A stretch of DNA of 64,000 nucleotides from Bryobacterales bacterium (GTDB lineage: Bacteria; Acidobacteriota; Terriglobia; Bryobacterales; Bryobacteraceae). Below, piece after piece: positions 24,839 to 34,663 of this stretch. Numbering within the stretch: position 1 is the stretch's first letter; each line of letters opens with the position of its first letter. Where the stretch lies: NCBI GenBank assembly GCA_020847975.1, contig JADLBD010000213.1:108787-172786 (forward strand), in the 5' to 3' direction. The notes beneath the pieces were generated by a model. It was not told the DNA's origin, ran no database searches, and saw only the letters and a list, made by a program, of their open reading frames with translations. A program made the translations under genes and the position numbers.

Positions 24839-27264
24839 GCAAACCTCACGTCAAATCTCCCGTGGAACCGGCGCACTCGCTGTTCGGGCGAGAGCGCTAT
24901 CCGCTGGACGTCTTTTTCAAGCCCGATTCGGTGGCGGTCATTGGAGCCACGGAAGCGCCGGGCAGCGTGGGGCGTACCACGCTCTGGAACCTGATCAGCT
25001 CTCCGTTTGGCGGCACGGTGTATCCCGTGAATCCGAAGCGATCGAGCGTGTTGGGAGTGAGAGCATACCCATCGGTTCGCGAAGTGCCCGAAGCAGTCGA
25101 TCTTGCGGTGGTCGTCACCCCGGCTCAGACCGTACCGGGCATCATCCGCGAATGTGTCGAGGCCGGAGTCAAAGGAGCCATCGTCCTTGCCGCCGGATTT
25201 CGGGAACTGGGCCCGCGAGGAGAAGCGCTCGAGCAGCAGGTGCTCGAGGAAGCGCGCAAAGGGTCGCTGCGCATCATCGGGCCGAACTGCCTGGGCGTGA
25301 TGTGCCCCACGACCGGTTTGAACGCCACCTTCGCCAACGCCATGGCGCGGCAGGGGACCGTGGCGTTTCTCAGCCAGAGCGGAGCCTTGTGCACGGCTGT
25401 CCTCGATTGGAGCCACCGGGAGTTGGTCGGCTTCAGCGCATTCGTTTCCATTGGGTCGATGGCCGATGTGGGGTGGGGCGATCTGATCGATTACCTGGGC
25501 AACGATGCCCGGACCCGAAGCATTCTCATCTACATGGAATCCGTGGGCGATGCCCGTTCGTTTCTTTCCGCTGCCCGCGAAGTGGCACTCACCAAGCCGG
25601 TGATTGTGATCAAAGCCGGACGCACGGCGGAAGGCGCCCGCGCCGCGGCGGCTCACACGGGCGCAGTGCCCGGGCGGGACGATGTTCTGGACGCCGCGCT
25701 GCGGCGCTGCGGGGTGCTGCGCGTAAGCCACATATCAGACCTCTTTTACATGGCGGAAGTGCTGAGCAAGCAGCCGCGGCCGCGCGGAAAGCGGCTGGCG
25801 ATCGTCACCAACGCCGGCGGTCCGGCTGTGCTGGCTACCGATATGCTCATCACCGGAGGCGGGGATCTGGCGCCGCTTTCGGAAGACACCATGGCGGCGC
25901 TGAACCAGGCGCTTCCTTCGGAGTGGAGCCACGCCAATCCGATTGACATTCTCGGGGACGCCAAGCCGGAGCGCTTCGCCAAGGTGGTGGAGATCGTGGC
26001 CAAGGACCCCAACAGCGACGGCATCCTGGTGGTTCTGGCGCCGCAGGCGAATACGGACCCCACCGAGACGGCCGAACAGATGAAGCCCTTCGCTAAATTG
26101 GGCAAGAAGCCGATTCTGGCAAGCTGGATGGGAGGCATGGACGTGGCAGGGGGAGTGGCGCTGCTTCGCTCCGCGGAGATTCCCACGTTTGCTTATCCCG
26201 ATACCGCCGTCCGCATGTTTCTCTACATGGGGGCGTACACCGAGGACTTAAGGGGAATCTACGAAACGCCCCTGATGGAGGCGGCTGACGAAGGCATGGC
26301 GGAAGCGCGCGCCATCCTCGATGCGCGCCCGAGTCTCAGCGGCGAGGAGGCGCGGGAGTTGCTTGCCGCCTATGGCATCTCACTGCCCGAGGATTCGCCT
26401 CTGGCCGTGGGCAGCTTTGTGGACGAGCGCTTTGGGCCTGTCGTGTTCATGGAAGGCGAATGGGGCGAGCGCGTCTACGGGCTTCCGCCGTTGACGACAT
26501 CGCTGGCGGCGGTAGTGCTCGAGCGCCTGCAAACCCACGCGCAAATCAGCGAGCAGCGCGAGATGTACCTGAGGCTGCTGGTGCGCCTTGGCCGTCTCAT
26601 CGTGGAACACCCTCGCATCCGTAACCTGCGGATCGCGGCAGGGAAAGTCGAGTTGGAATTGTACCCCCCGGAGACTCCCGCCGACAGGCTGCCCAAGCCG
26701 GCGATCCGGCCCTACCCCGTGGAATATGCCAGCGACTGGCAGATGAAGAACGGAGAGCGCGTGTCGATCCGGCCCATCCGCCCGGAAGACGAGCCGCTGA
26801 TTGTGCAGTTCCACCAGACGCTCGGCGATCGCACGGTGTATTTCCGCTATCTCTCCGCGCTCAAGCTGAGCACGCGCATTGCCCATGAGCGGCTCATTCG
26901 AATCTGCTTCATCGATTACACGCGCCAGATGGCATTAGTGGTGGAGCGCGAGAATCCGCAGACAGGGGGACCGGAGATCATCGCCGTGGGCCGGCTGGCG
27001 AAGGATATGCAGGCCTTCGCGCGCGGCAGGCGGGAAGCCGAATTCGCGCTTGTCGTCAGCGACAGCTTCCAGGGCCAGGGGCTCGGCAAAGAGTTGCTGC
27101 GGCGTCTCATCCGCGTGGCCAGGGATGAAGGCGTGGAGACGGTGTTCGGGGAAATCTCCGCCGAGAACGCGCCGATGCAGGCCATTTGCCGCGGCATGGG
27201 CTTCCAGATTCAACGCGACTTCGAGGACACCACCGTAGTGGCGCGGATGAATCTGAAAGGCTGA
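24835..27264 (+). CDS. Pat-type protein lysine acetyltransferase: acyl-CoA-synthetase (NDP-forming)-like part plus GNAT domain
   Basis: 809 residues. N-terminal CoA-binding domain (about 25-150; SVAVIGATEAPGSVGRT, IGPNCLGVMCP), a succinyl-CoA-ligase-like domain (about 155-470) that keeps the phospho-histidine-type H274 in AAAHTGAVPGRDD, a short remnant of the ATP-grasp region, and a C-terminal GNAT domain (about 630-805; VSIRPIRPEDEPLIVQFH, ALVVSDSFQGQGLGKELLRRLI, ENAPMQAICRGMGF). This is the plan of Pat/PatZ enzymes that acetylate acetyl-CoA synthetase and other metabolic enzymes. The ATP-grasp part is far shorter than usual: after ARELLAAYGISLPED the sequence jumps to ERFGPVVFMEGEW, removing about 100 residues with nucleotide-binding motifs. 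An acyl-CoA synthetase activity is therefore unlikely. ATG overlaps the previous stop. Confidence 0.87.
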   Translation: MSKPHVKSPVEPAHSLFGRERYPLDVFFKPDSVAVIGATEAPGSVGRTTLWNLISSPFGGTVYPVNPKRSSVLGVRAYPSVREVPEAVDLAVVVTPAQTVPGIIRECVEAGVKGAIVLAAGFRELGPRGEALEQQVLEEARKGSLRIIGPNCLGVMCPTTGLNATFANAMARQGTVAFLSQSGALCTAVLDWSHRELVGFSAFVSIGSMADVGWGDLIDYLGNDARTRSILIYMESVGDARSFLSAAREVALTKPVIVIKAGRTAEGARAAAAHTGAVPGRDDVLDAALRRCGVLRVSHISDLFYMAEVLSKQPRPRGKRLAIVTNAGGPAVLATDMLITGGGDLAPLSEDTMAALNQALPSEWSHANPIDILGDAKPERFAKVVEIVAKDPNSDGILVVLAPQANTDPTETAEQMKPFAKLGKKPILASWMGGMDVAGGVALLRSAEIPTFAYPDTAVRMFLYMGAYTEDLRGIYETPLMEAADEGMAEARAILDARPSLSGEEARELLAAYGISLPEDSPLAVGSFVDERFGPVVFMEGEWGERVYGLPPLTTSLAAVVLERLQTHAQISEQREMYLRLLVRLGRLIVEHPRIRNLRIAAGKVELELYPPETPADRLPKPAIRPYPVEYASDWQMKNGERVSIRPIRPEDEPLIVQFHQTLGDRTVYFRYLSALKLSTRIAHERLIRICFIDYTRQMALVVERENPQTGGPEIIAVGRLAKDMQAFARGRREAEFALVVSDSFQGQGLGKELLRRLIRVARDEGVETVFGEISAENAPMQAICRGMGFQIQRDFEDTTVVARMNLKG

Positions 27265-27307
27265 TTGCACGCCCCACCCCGCGTGCTCGTCTTATACTTG
27301 ACGACAG

Positions 27308-28531
27308 ATGGCCGAGTTTCTTCTCAAGTACGCCGATTCGAGGGGCCAGATCAAAGAGCAGGTGGCCGAAGCCGACAACGAGGTGGAGCTTCGGGACCGC
27401 TTTGCGCAGCAGGGCTTCCTCATCTACTCCATCAAGCCGAGCGGCAAGTCTCTGGCAGCTTCGCTCGGGGTGGGGACCGGGCGCAAGAAGATCAACATCG
27501 AGAAGTTCCTCATCTTCAACCAGCAGTTTCTGACGCTGGTGCGCGCGGGGTTGCCGATCCTCAAGTGTCTCGACCTGCTGGCGGATCGCTTGACGGATCC
27601 GAAGTTGGGCAAGCACATCCAGGTGGTGCGCGAGGAGGTGCGCAACGGAGCGCTGCTTTCGGATGCATTTGCCGCCGCCGGCGTGTTCCCTCCCATCTAT
27701 GTGACCTCCATCATGGCCGGAGAAAAATCGGGCGCGCTGGTTGAGGTCTTGGAGCGGTTTCTGGCCTATCAGCGCCTTTCGATGTCGGTGAAGAAGAAGC
27801 TGATGCTGGCGCTCATCTATCCGGCAGTGTTGATCGTGCTGGTGACGGCGCTCATCGTGTTCATGGTGACGTACGTCGTTCCCCAGTTCGCCACTCTCTA
27901 TGCCGGGTTGAATGCGAACCTCCCGGGAATCACCTTGATGCTGATCAGCGTCGGCACCTTCGCCAGGCAATACATCCTGATGATCGTGGTGGCGCTGGTG
28001 GGGACGGTGATCGGCGCGCGCTTATGGGCGCAGACGGAAACGGGAAAAGAGAAGCTCGATCAGTGGAAGTTTCGCACGCCGGTTCTTGGCTCCATCTGGA
28101 TCAAATACCAGGTGGCGCAGTTGGGAAGGGTGCTTTCCACGCTCCTGCTCGGCGGCATTCCATTGATGCAGGCGCTCGAGACGGCGTTCACATCGCTTGA
28201 ATCGCGGCTGTTGCGGCGCACGCTCGAACAGGCCCGGCAGTTGGTGAAGGAAGGGCAGCCGCTTTCGCGCTCGCTCGATTCGAGCAAGATTTTTCCGCCG
28301 CTGGCGATCGACATGATCGAGGTGGGGGAATCGACGGGCGCGCTGCCGGCGATGCTGAACTCCGTGGCGGAGTTTTATGAAGAGGACGTCACCACGCAAA
28401 TGACGGCCACGCTCTCGCTGATCGAGCCTGCCATCATGATCTTCATGGGCGGCTTTGTGGCGTTCGTGCTGATTGCGCTCTACCTGCCGATCTTCTCGCT
28501 GTCCGATACCATCGGCGGGCCCGGAAGCTAG
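27308..28531 (+). CDS. Type II secretion / type IV pilus inner-membrane protein (GspF/PilC family)
   Basis: 407 residues, two repeated T2SSF domains (about 70-195 and 272-395) with three membrane segments (about 165-190, 215-240 and 378-402). Diagnostic stretches are FNQQFLTLVRAGLPILKCLDLLAD, VFPPIYVTSIMAGEKSGALVEVLERF, LGRVLSTLLLGGIPLMQALE, and FPPLAIDMIEVGESTGALPAMLNSVAEFYEEDV. It is the platform protein linking the assembly ATPase to pilus or pseudopilus assembly in the inner membrane. It stands alone here with no ATPase, prepilin or secretin gene adjacent. TATACT (27293-27298) lies 9 nt before the ATG. GspF versus PilC cannot be decided. Confidence 0.9.
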   Translation: MAEFLLKYADSRGQIKEQVAEADNEVELRDRFAQQGFLIYSIKPSGKSLAASLGVGTGRKKINIEKFLIFNQQFLTLVRAGLPILKCLDLLADRLTDPKLGKHIQVVREEVRNGALLSDAFAAAGVFPPIYVTSIMAGEKSGALVEVLERFLAYQRLSMSVKKKLMLALIYPAVLIVLVTALIVFMVTYVVPQFATLYAGLNANLPGITLMLISVGTFARQYILMIVVALVGTVIGARLWAQTETGKEKLDQWKFRTPVLGSIWIKYQVAQLGRVLSTLLLGGIPLMQALETAFTSLESRLLRRTLEQARQLVKEGQPLSRSLDSSKIFPPLAIDMIEVGESTGALPAMLNSVAEFYEEDVTTQMTATLSLIEPAIMIFMGGFVAFVLIALYLPIFSLSDTIGGPGS

Positions 28532-28555
28532 CCGGGCGGCGCAGTATAATTGCGC

Positions 28556-29885
28556 ATGCGTTTCTTCTGGCTGTTTCTGCTGGCGGCGCGGCTGTGCGGC
28601 GCCGACCTGGCCGGCTTCGATGCGGTTGCCGAGCAAGGGCTTCGCGAGTGGAAGGTTCCCGGGGTTGCTGTCGGCGTAATTCAGGATGGCAAGATCGTTT
28701 TTGCCAAGGGTTATGGCTTGCGGGAACGGGATTCCAACCTTCCCGTGACGCCGCGAACGCTCTTTGCGATGGGCTCCGTATCGAAGTCCTTCACATCGGC
28801 CGTGGCGGCGACTCTCGTCGACGAGGGCAAACTCCAGTGGGATGCGCCGGTGCGAAGCTATCTGCCGTGGTTCCGCATGTATGATCCCGTTGCCACGGAA
28901 CTGATCACGATGCGCGACCTGCTGACGCACCGCTCCGGGCTGCCGGGCCATAATTTCATTCGCTTCAGCACCTATCTTTCGCGCGAGGAACTGGTGCGGC
29001 GCATCGCCTATCTCGAACCGAGCCACACTTTCCGCGATGTCTACCAGTACAACAACCTGATGTACGTCACAGCCGGGTACCTCGAGGGCATTCTGGCGGG
29101 TTCGACCTGGGAGGAGCTGGTCCACGACCGGCTGTTCGTTCCCCTCGGCATGTCGCGCTCGAACACCTCGACGCTCGACACGCAGAAGTCGGACGATTTC
29201 GCCAGGCCTCACAACGCCTCCAAAGAGCTGCCGTTCTACGTCTACCAGAAGTTCGGCGTTGGGCCGAACGGCGCGGTGAACTCATGCGTCGAGGACATGC
29301 TCAAGTATTTACAGTTCTATCTGGACAATGGGGAGGCCGGGGGCCGCAGGCTGATTTCGAAGCGCCAGATGGCCGAGTTGTGGAAACCCGTTACCGTGGC
29401 GAATCCCAAGGCCACGTACGCCCTCGGATGGCAGGTAGGGACGTATCGCGGGAACTTCCGTATCAGCCACGGCGGCGCTATCACCGGCTTTCGCGCCTTC
29501 ATGGCTCTGTTCCCGGACAAGCGGACCGGGATCGTGGCCATGATCAACAGTGAGGAAAGCTTGGCCGAGGCGCTTGCGGATACCCTCGCGGATCGTATTC
29601 TGGGGCTTCCGCCGGAAGAACACCTGGCTGCGCTCCGCAGGCCGAAACCGGCGCCGCCCGCATCGCAAGCCGTCCCCCACATTCCGGCGGGAGTCGAAGG
29701 GAAATACACTCATCCGGCTTATGGGGAAATCGAGGTGGTGCGTGAAGGAGACGAGTACGGGGTGAAGTTCGACGCCCTCTCGATCGGCCTCGAAGGCGCC
29801 AGCTTCCTGTTGAATGAAAAAGGACAGGTGCTGGAGTTGCACCTGCCCCTGGAACAGGCGGTCAAGCCGTTCGTCTTTGTGAAGG

Positions 29886-29896
<11 letters not shown>
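28556..29896 (+). CDS. Secreted serine hydrolase, beta-lactamase class C/penicillin-binding family
   Basis: 446 residues from ATG 28556, with signal peptide MRFFWLFLLAARLCGA. The catalytic triad of the family is seen: SxxK as SVSK (GSVSKSFTSA), YxN as YNN (DVYQYNNLMYV) and the KTG-equivalent HGG (RISHGGAITGFRA). After the domain (about 20-355) there is a C-terminal DUF3471-type beta domain (about 375-446; AGVEGKYTHPAYGEIEVV). Such proteins are esterases, D-amino-acid peptidases or of unknown substrate; true beta-lactamase activity is not implied. A perfect TATAAT (28545-28550) ends 5 nt before the ATG, so the mRNA is probably leaderless. The 3' end overlaps the convergent next gene by 11 nt. 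Confidence 0.88.
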
Positions 29897-31220
<1,324 letters not shown>

Positions 31221-31396
31221 GGAGTTACCTTTCTGACAATAGCTCAAAAAACTCTTCTCCAGTGTAACGCCGGAAAGACAGGTTATGGAAGGTGGAATTC
31301 CCCAGCCTGTGACACCGTCGGAAGTCGTTGTTCATTCGATGCGGCAAATCAGCGCTGCCACAGATTGTTGATTCCGGCACACCCGGAGGCAAGGCC

Positions 31397-31579
31397 GTCT
31401 CCCGTCTCCTGCCTCCTGCCTCCCGTCTCCTGCCTCCTGTCCCCCGCCTCCTGCCTCCTGCCTCCCGCCTCCCGCCCCCTGTCTCCCGCCTCCCGCCTCC
31501 CGCCTCCCGCCTCCTGCCTCCCGCCTCCTGCCTCCCGCCTCCCGCCTGCTGCCTCCTGTCCCCTGCCTCCCGCCTCCTG
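31397..31579. repeat. Heptanucleotide tandem repeat (about 26 units of GCCTCCY)
   Basis: 183 bp of uninterrupted 7-mers alternating mainly between GCCTCCC and GCCTCCT, with scattered single changes (GTCTCCC, GCCCCCT, GTCCCCC, GCCTGCT). One strand is wholly pyrimidine plus G every seventh base. It lies in a gap between two minus-strand genes, downstream of the small peptide gene 31739-31984. The 31221-31396 part of the gap contains nothing else that I recognise. A repeat of this kind is prone to slippage; long open frames on its opposite strand are an artefact of the period not being a multiple of three. Confidence 0.95.
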
Positions 31580-31601
31580 AGAACCTCGGCACACAAACAA
31601 A

Positions 31602-31628
31602 AACAGCCCGCTACTCGAGCGGGCTGTT
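31602..31628 (-). terminator. Rho-independent terminator of the small peptide gene
   Basis: An 11-bp stem AACAGCCCGCT (31602-31612) and AGCGGGCTGTT (31618-31628) with a 5-nt loop. On the minus strand the stem is followed by TTTTTGTTTGTGT, a good U-tract, so it terminates transcription coming from 31739-31984. Confidence 0.88.
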
Positions 31629-31645
31629 CGAAGCTTCATCAGACT

Positions 31646-31698
31646 CCCGCAAGACGGCGTTGCGGGCAACCCGTTCGAATCAATTCATTCGAAACGGG
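31646..31698 (-). other. Two further hairpins in the 3' untranslated region of the small peptide gene
   Basis: CCCGCAA/TTGCGGG (31646-31652 with 31660-31666) and CCCGTTCGAAT/ATTCGAAACGGG (31670-31680 with 31687-31698, one bulged A). With the terminator they make three consecutive stems in the about 140 nt after the stop codon at 31739. Confidence 0.5.
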
Positions 31699-31738
31699 CG
31701 TAACAAATCAGTAGCAGCAATCCCCCTGATCGATCCCG

Positions 31739-31984
31739 TTATCTCACCCAAGGATCCGGTGGGAAGAAGGGGCTCCCGAGAGAGGGTTGAATCGTGGCTG
31801 CTCCGAGCGAGCGCGTAGCCCACGGATCAGGAGGGAAGAACGGGCTGCCTAGAGAAGTGTGAATGGTGCTGGTAAGTGCCTGCTCCGGAAGGGAGGAGCT
31901 GCCAGTGCTGGAAGAAGCAGAAGCAACCGACACCCCAAGAAAGAGGACCAAGCACAGGGTGCAGAGAACAGTGAACCTTGACAT
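31739..31984 (-). CDS. Small secreted protein with duplicated SLGSPFFPPDPW motif
   Basis: 81 residues from ATG 31984: signal peptide MSRFTVLCTLCLVLFLGVSVASA, then a Ser/Thr-rich stretch, then two copies of SLGSPFFPPDPW (residues 44-55 and 68-79) separated by ATRSLGAATIQP; the protein ends two residues after the second copy. In the DNA the two 12-codon copies differ at six codons (CTA/CTC, GGC/GGG, CCG/CCC, CCT/CCA, CCT/CCG, CCG/CCT), all synonymous, so the peptide itself is under constraint. GGAG lies about 11 nt upstream of the ATG, and a strong terminator follows. No processing protease, transporter or modifying enzyme is adjacent. A short secreted peptide, adhesive or signal precursor is possible; the function is unknown. 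Confidence 0.75.
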   Translation of the reverse strand: MSRFTVLCTLCLVLFLGVSVASASSSTGSSSLPEQALTSTIHTSLGSPFFPPDPWATRSLGAATIQPSLGSPFFPPDPWVR

Positions 31985-32277
31985 TATGTGACTCCGCCAG
32001 AAATCGTGTAATTGGTTCACCCTACGGATGCTGACGGGGTTATTACTTAAGCTACCGAGGGGCCACAGCAAGCATATCGTAACGAAGGTACCATTTCAAG
32101 CAAATTTTTGTGACAGCGGCGATCAACGTACTAGTACCATAGTGATAGTTTCAATCGGGGACTGCCGTACTATCGCTTGTGGCCAGGTTGTACCGATCCG
32201 GATTTTTCCGTGGCCCGATCTCCCCCCTCTCTTCACCGCTTGAAATTCATTTGCAGCTCCTCCTGGCTTCATACCAC
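31985..32277. other. 293-bp intergenic region between the divergent peptide gene and feoAB
   Basis: AT-richer than the rest of the window. It contains a 10-bp palindrome GTACTAGTAC (32128-32137), followed 30 bp on by another GTACTA (32166-32171), possibly sites for a regulator. I see no match to a Fur box and no other gene. Confidence 0.4.
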
Positions 32278-32307
32278 TTGACAGGCGGTGATTTTCGCCG
32301 CCATACT
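32278..32307 (+). promoter_or_regulatory. Promoter of feoAB
   Basis: TTGACA (32278-32283), 18-bp spacer, CATACT (32302-32307). The predicted transcription start coincides with the GTG at 32314, giving a leaderless feoA message. Confidence 0.65.
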
Positions 32308-32313
32308 GAAAGC

Positions 32314-32592
32314 GTGTTGCAACTGAGTTTCAGCAGGAAGCATCGCCCGCCCGACAGAAAGCACGTCACACTCGCCGAGCTTCGCGACGGTGAACAGGCG
32401 GTGCTGGAGAGATTGGATCTCCCCGAAGACAACGCCAGGCGTCTCATGGAGCTTGGCTTTCTGCCGGGGCACATCGTTTCGGTCGCGCACAGTGCGCCAA
32501 GCGGCGATCCTCGCGTATTCCGCGTAGATGGCTCAGAAGTGGCTCTCCGCCGCGAGACGGCGCGCCACCTGAAGATACGCGTCGCGGACTAG
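32314..32592 (+). CDS. feoA: Ferrous iron transport protein A
   Basis: 92 residues from GTG 32314. The SH3-like FeoA domain is residues about 20-92: VTLAELRDGEQAVLERLDLPEDNARRLMELGFLPGHIV, then GDPRVFRVDGSEVALRRETARHLKI. FeoA is a small cytoplasmic protein needed for FeoB function. The start is set by the promoter and the lack of any Shine-Dalgarno for later codons; the stop is 45 nt before feoB. The open frame extends further upstream but encodes nothing FeoA-like there. Confidence 0.88.
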   Translation: MLQLSFSRKHRPPDRKHVTLAELRDGEQAVLERLDLPEDNARRLMELGFLPGHIVSVAHSAPSGDPRVFRVDGSEVALRRETARHLKIRVAD

Positions 32593-32637
32593 GCCGCTGC
32601 CGGGAGAAGTCTCTCTGGGAAGCAGGTTAAACCCATC

Positions 32638-34533
32638 ATGAGCGACTGCCACGATTGCCACGTGAATAGCGCCGTAGCGCCTCCTCCGCCCGTTCGGTCT
32701 CTGGCGCGCAAGACGGTGGCCCTTGTGGGCCCTCCTAATTCAGGGAAATCCACACTTTTCAACGTACTGACAGGCCTAAGACAAAAGGTGGCCAATTTTC
32801 CCGGCGTCACCGTCGAACACCGGACAGGGTTCCTCCGGCTCGAGAACGGGAGAGAACTCGATCTGGTGGACCTGCCGGGGGTGTACAGTCTCGATCCGCG
32901 GTCTGAAGATGAGCGCATTACGCGCGATGCGCTATCCGGGGGAATCGAGGGGATTCGCAAGCCGGACGCGATCCTGTTGATTCTCGATTCCACGAACCTG
33001 GGGCGCCACCTCATGCTTGCGGCGCCGGTGCTGGGATTGGGGATTCCGACCATGATCATTCTGAACATGGCCGATGACCTGCACAAGCGCGGCGGGTCCG
33101 TCGATACACAGCAACTGGCCTCGCAACTGGGCGCTCCGGTGGTGCTGATCAGCGCGGCCAAGCGCCAGGGCATAGAGACCATCCGCAATTATCTGGAGGG
33201 TCAGTTCGCCGTACCCCGGCCTGTGGAACTTCCTATTCTCCAGGACGTCCCCCGATGCCGGCAGTGGTCGGCAAAGCTTGGCCTCCGGGCAAAATACCGG
33301 CCGCCGGCTCCTCCTGTCTGGACCAGGCGCCTGGACCGCATCTTTCTCCACCCCGTGGCGGGGCCGTTTGTCTTCCTGGCCGTGGTGATTCTGGTGTTCC
33401 AGACCATATTCTCCGGCGCGCGCCCGCTGATGGACGGCGTCGAGAGTCTGGTTACCCTCTCCGGCGCCTGGATCGCAAGGCTGTTGCCGGACGTCTGGTG
33501 GCGTGATCTGCTGACGGAAGGGGTGTGGGGCGGTGTCGGTTCGGTGCTCGTGTTCCTACCGCAGATCCTGTTGCTGTTCCTCTTTATCGGTTTACTGGAG
33601 GATTCCGGCTATCTGGCTCGCGCGGCGCTGATCGCCGATCGCACGATGGCGAGGGTCGGTTTGCAGGGAAAATCGTTCATTCCGCTGTTGTCCGCTTACG
33701 CCTGTGCCGTACCGGCGATCATGGCCACACGCACCATCGAAAACAAACGGGACCGCATTGCAACCATTCTTATTGCGCCGTTCATGACGTGCTCGGCAAG
33801 ACTGCCGGTTTACACGCTCATCATCGCCGCGTTTCTTCCGGATCATCCCATTCTGGGACGTTTCCTGGGAACGCAGGCAGCGGCGATGCTGGGTCTTTAC
33901 GTTCTCGGTTTCGCGGCCGCGGTTCTCACCGCGCGGCTCCTCAAGTCCTCCATATTAAAGAGCGACCGCACGCCGTTCGTGCTCGAGATGCCGCCGTACC
34001 GCTGGCCCACGTGGCGTTTTCTCGCTGTCCGGCTGCTCGATAGGGCCTATGTGTTTCTTCGCCGCGCGGGAACGGTCATTCTGGGTGTCGCGATCGCGCT
34101 GTGGATCATGGCCCATCTTCCGCTCAAGGAAGGGAAGGCGCCTCCCATTGAGGAGAGCGTTGCCGGGACGCTTGGGCGCGTTGTGGAGCCCGCCATTCGG
34201 CCTCTCGGTTTCAACTGGAAGATCGGCATCGGCTTGCTGACCTCGCTCGCCGCCCGCGAGGTGATCGTCGGAACGCTGGGCACCATCTACGGCATCGAAG
34301 GCGATGCCGGGAACGGCCAGGCCTCGAAAGGACTTCAAAAGGCCTTACAGCGCGATCTTACTCCCGCGGGCGGTTTAGCCCTGCTGGTCTTTTTTGCTTT
34401 TGCGATGCAATGCATGTCGACCATCGCCGTGGTGAGGCGGGAAACCGGAGGGTGGAAGTGGCCGGCGGTTCAATTCTCTTATATGACTGTGATGGCCTAT
34501 GTGAGCGCCTTTGCCGCGTTTCACTTGTTCTGA
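32638..34533 (+). CDS. feoB: Ferrous iron transporter B
   Basis: 631 residues: an N-terminal G-protein domain and a membrane permease that takes up Fe(II). G1 is GPPNSGKST (31-39), G3 is DLPG (LVDLPGVYSL), G4 is NMAD (IILNMADDL). The membrane part has the two gate domains with the Cys residues SAYACAVPAIMATRTI and FMTCSARLPVYTLIIAAF expected in FeoB, and a final helix. It is shorter than E. coli FeoB (773), lacking much of the N-terminal to membrane linker. The extreme N-terminus, MSDCHDCHVNS, carries a CxxCH-type motif, not typical; it could bind metal. Follows feoA; no feoC. Confidence 0.95.
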   Translation: MSDCHDCHVNSAVAPPPPVRSLARKTVALVGPPNSGKSTLFNVLTGLRQKVANFPGVTVEHRTGFLRLENGRELDLVDLPGVYSLDPRSEDERITRDALSGGIEGIRKPDAILLILDSTNLGRHLMLAAPVLGLGIPTMIILNMADDLHKRGGSVDTQQLASQLGAPVVLISAAKRQGIETIRNYLEGQFAVPRPVELPILQDVPRCRQWSAKLGLRAKYRPPAPPVWTRRLDRIFLHPVAGPFVFLAVVILVFQTIFSGARPLMDGVESLVTLSGAWIARLLPDVWWRDLLTEGVWGGVGSVLVFLPQILLLFLFIGLLEDSGYLARAALIADRTMARVGLQGKSFIPLLSAYACAVPAIMATRTIENKRDRIATILIAPFMTCSARLPVYTLIIAAFLPDHPILGRFLGTQAAAMLGLYVLGFAAAVLTARLLKSSILKSDRTPFVLEMPPYRWPTWRFLAVRLLDRAYVFLRRAGTVILGVAIALWIMAHLPLKEGKAPPIEESVAGTLGRVVEPAIRPLGFNWKIGIGLLTSLAAREVIVGTLGTIYGIEGDAGNGQASKGLQKALQRDLTPAGGLALLVFFAFAMQCMSTIAVVRRETGGWKWPAVQFSYMTVMAYVSAFAAFHLF

Positions 34534-34663
34534 TTCGGACACGCCGCGCGCGGTGTACTAGACCTCGCGGAAGCTTTCCCACCGTACTTTTTCGCTTCCC
34601 AAAGTGACTCCGGTTCCATTTGAGCCTTCGTGACGCGCTGTCACCCTGAGTCAGGTGACAACG

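Noticed and set aside
31225..31596. Gly/Arg/Glu-repeat frames across the heptamer repeat
   Set aside because: Produced by the 7-bp period in any frame; no start signal.
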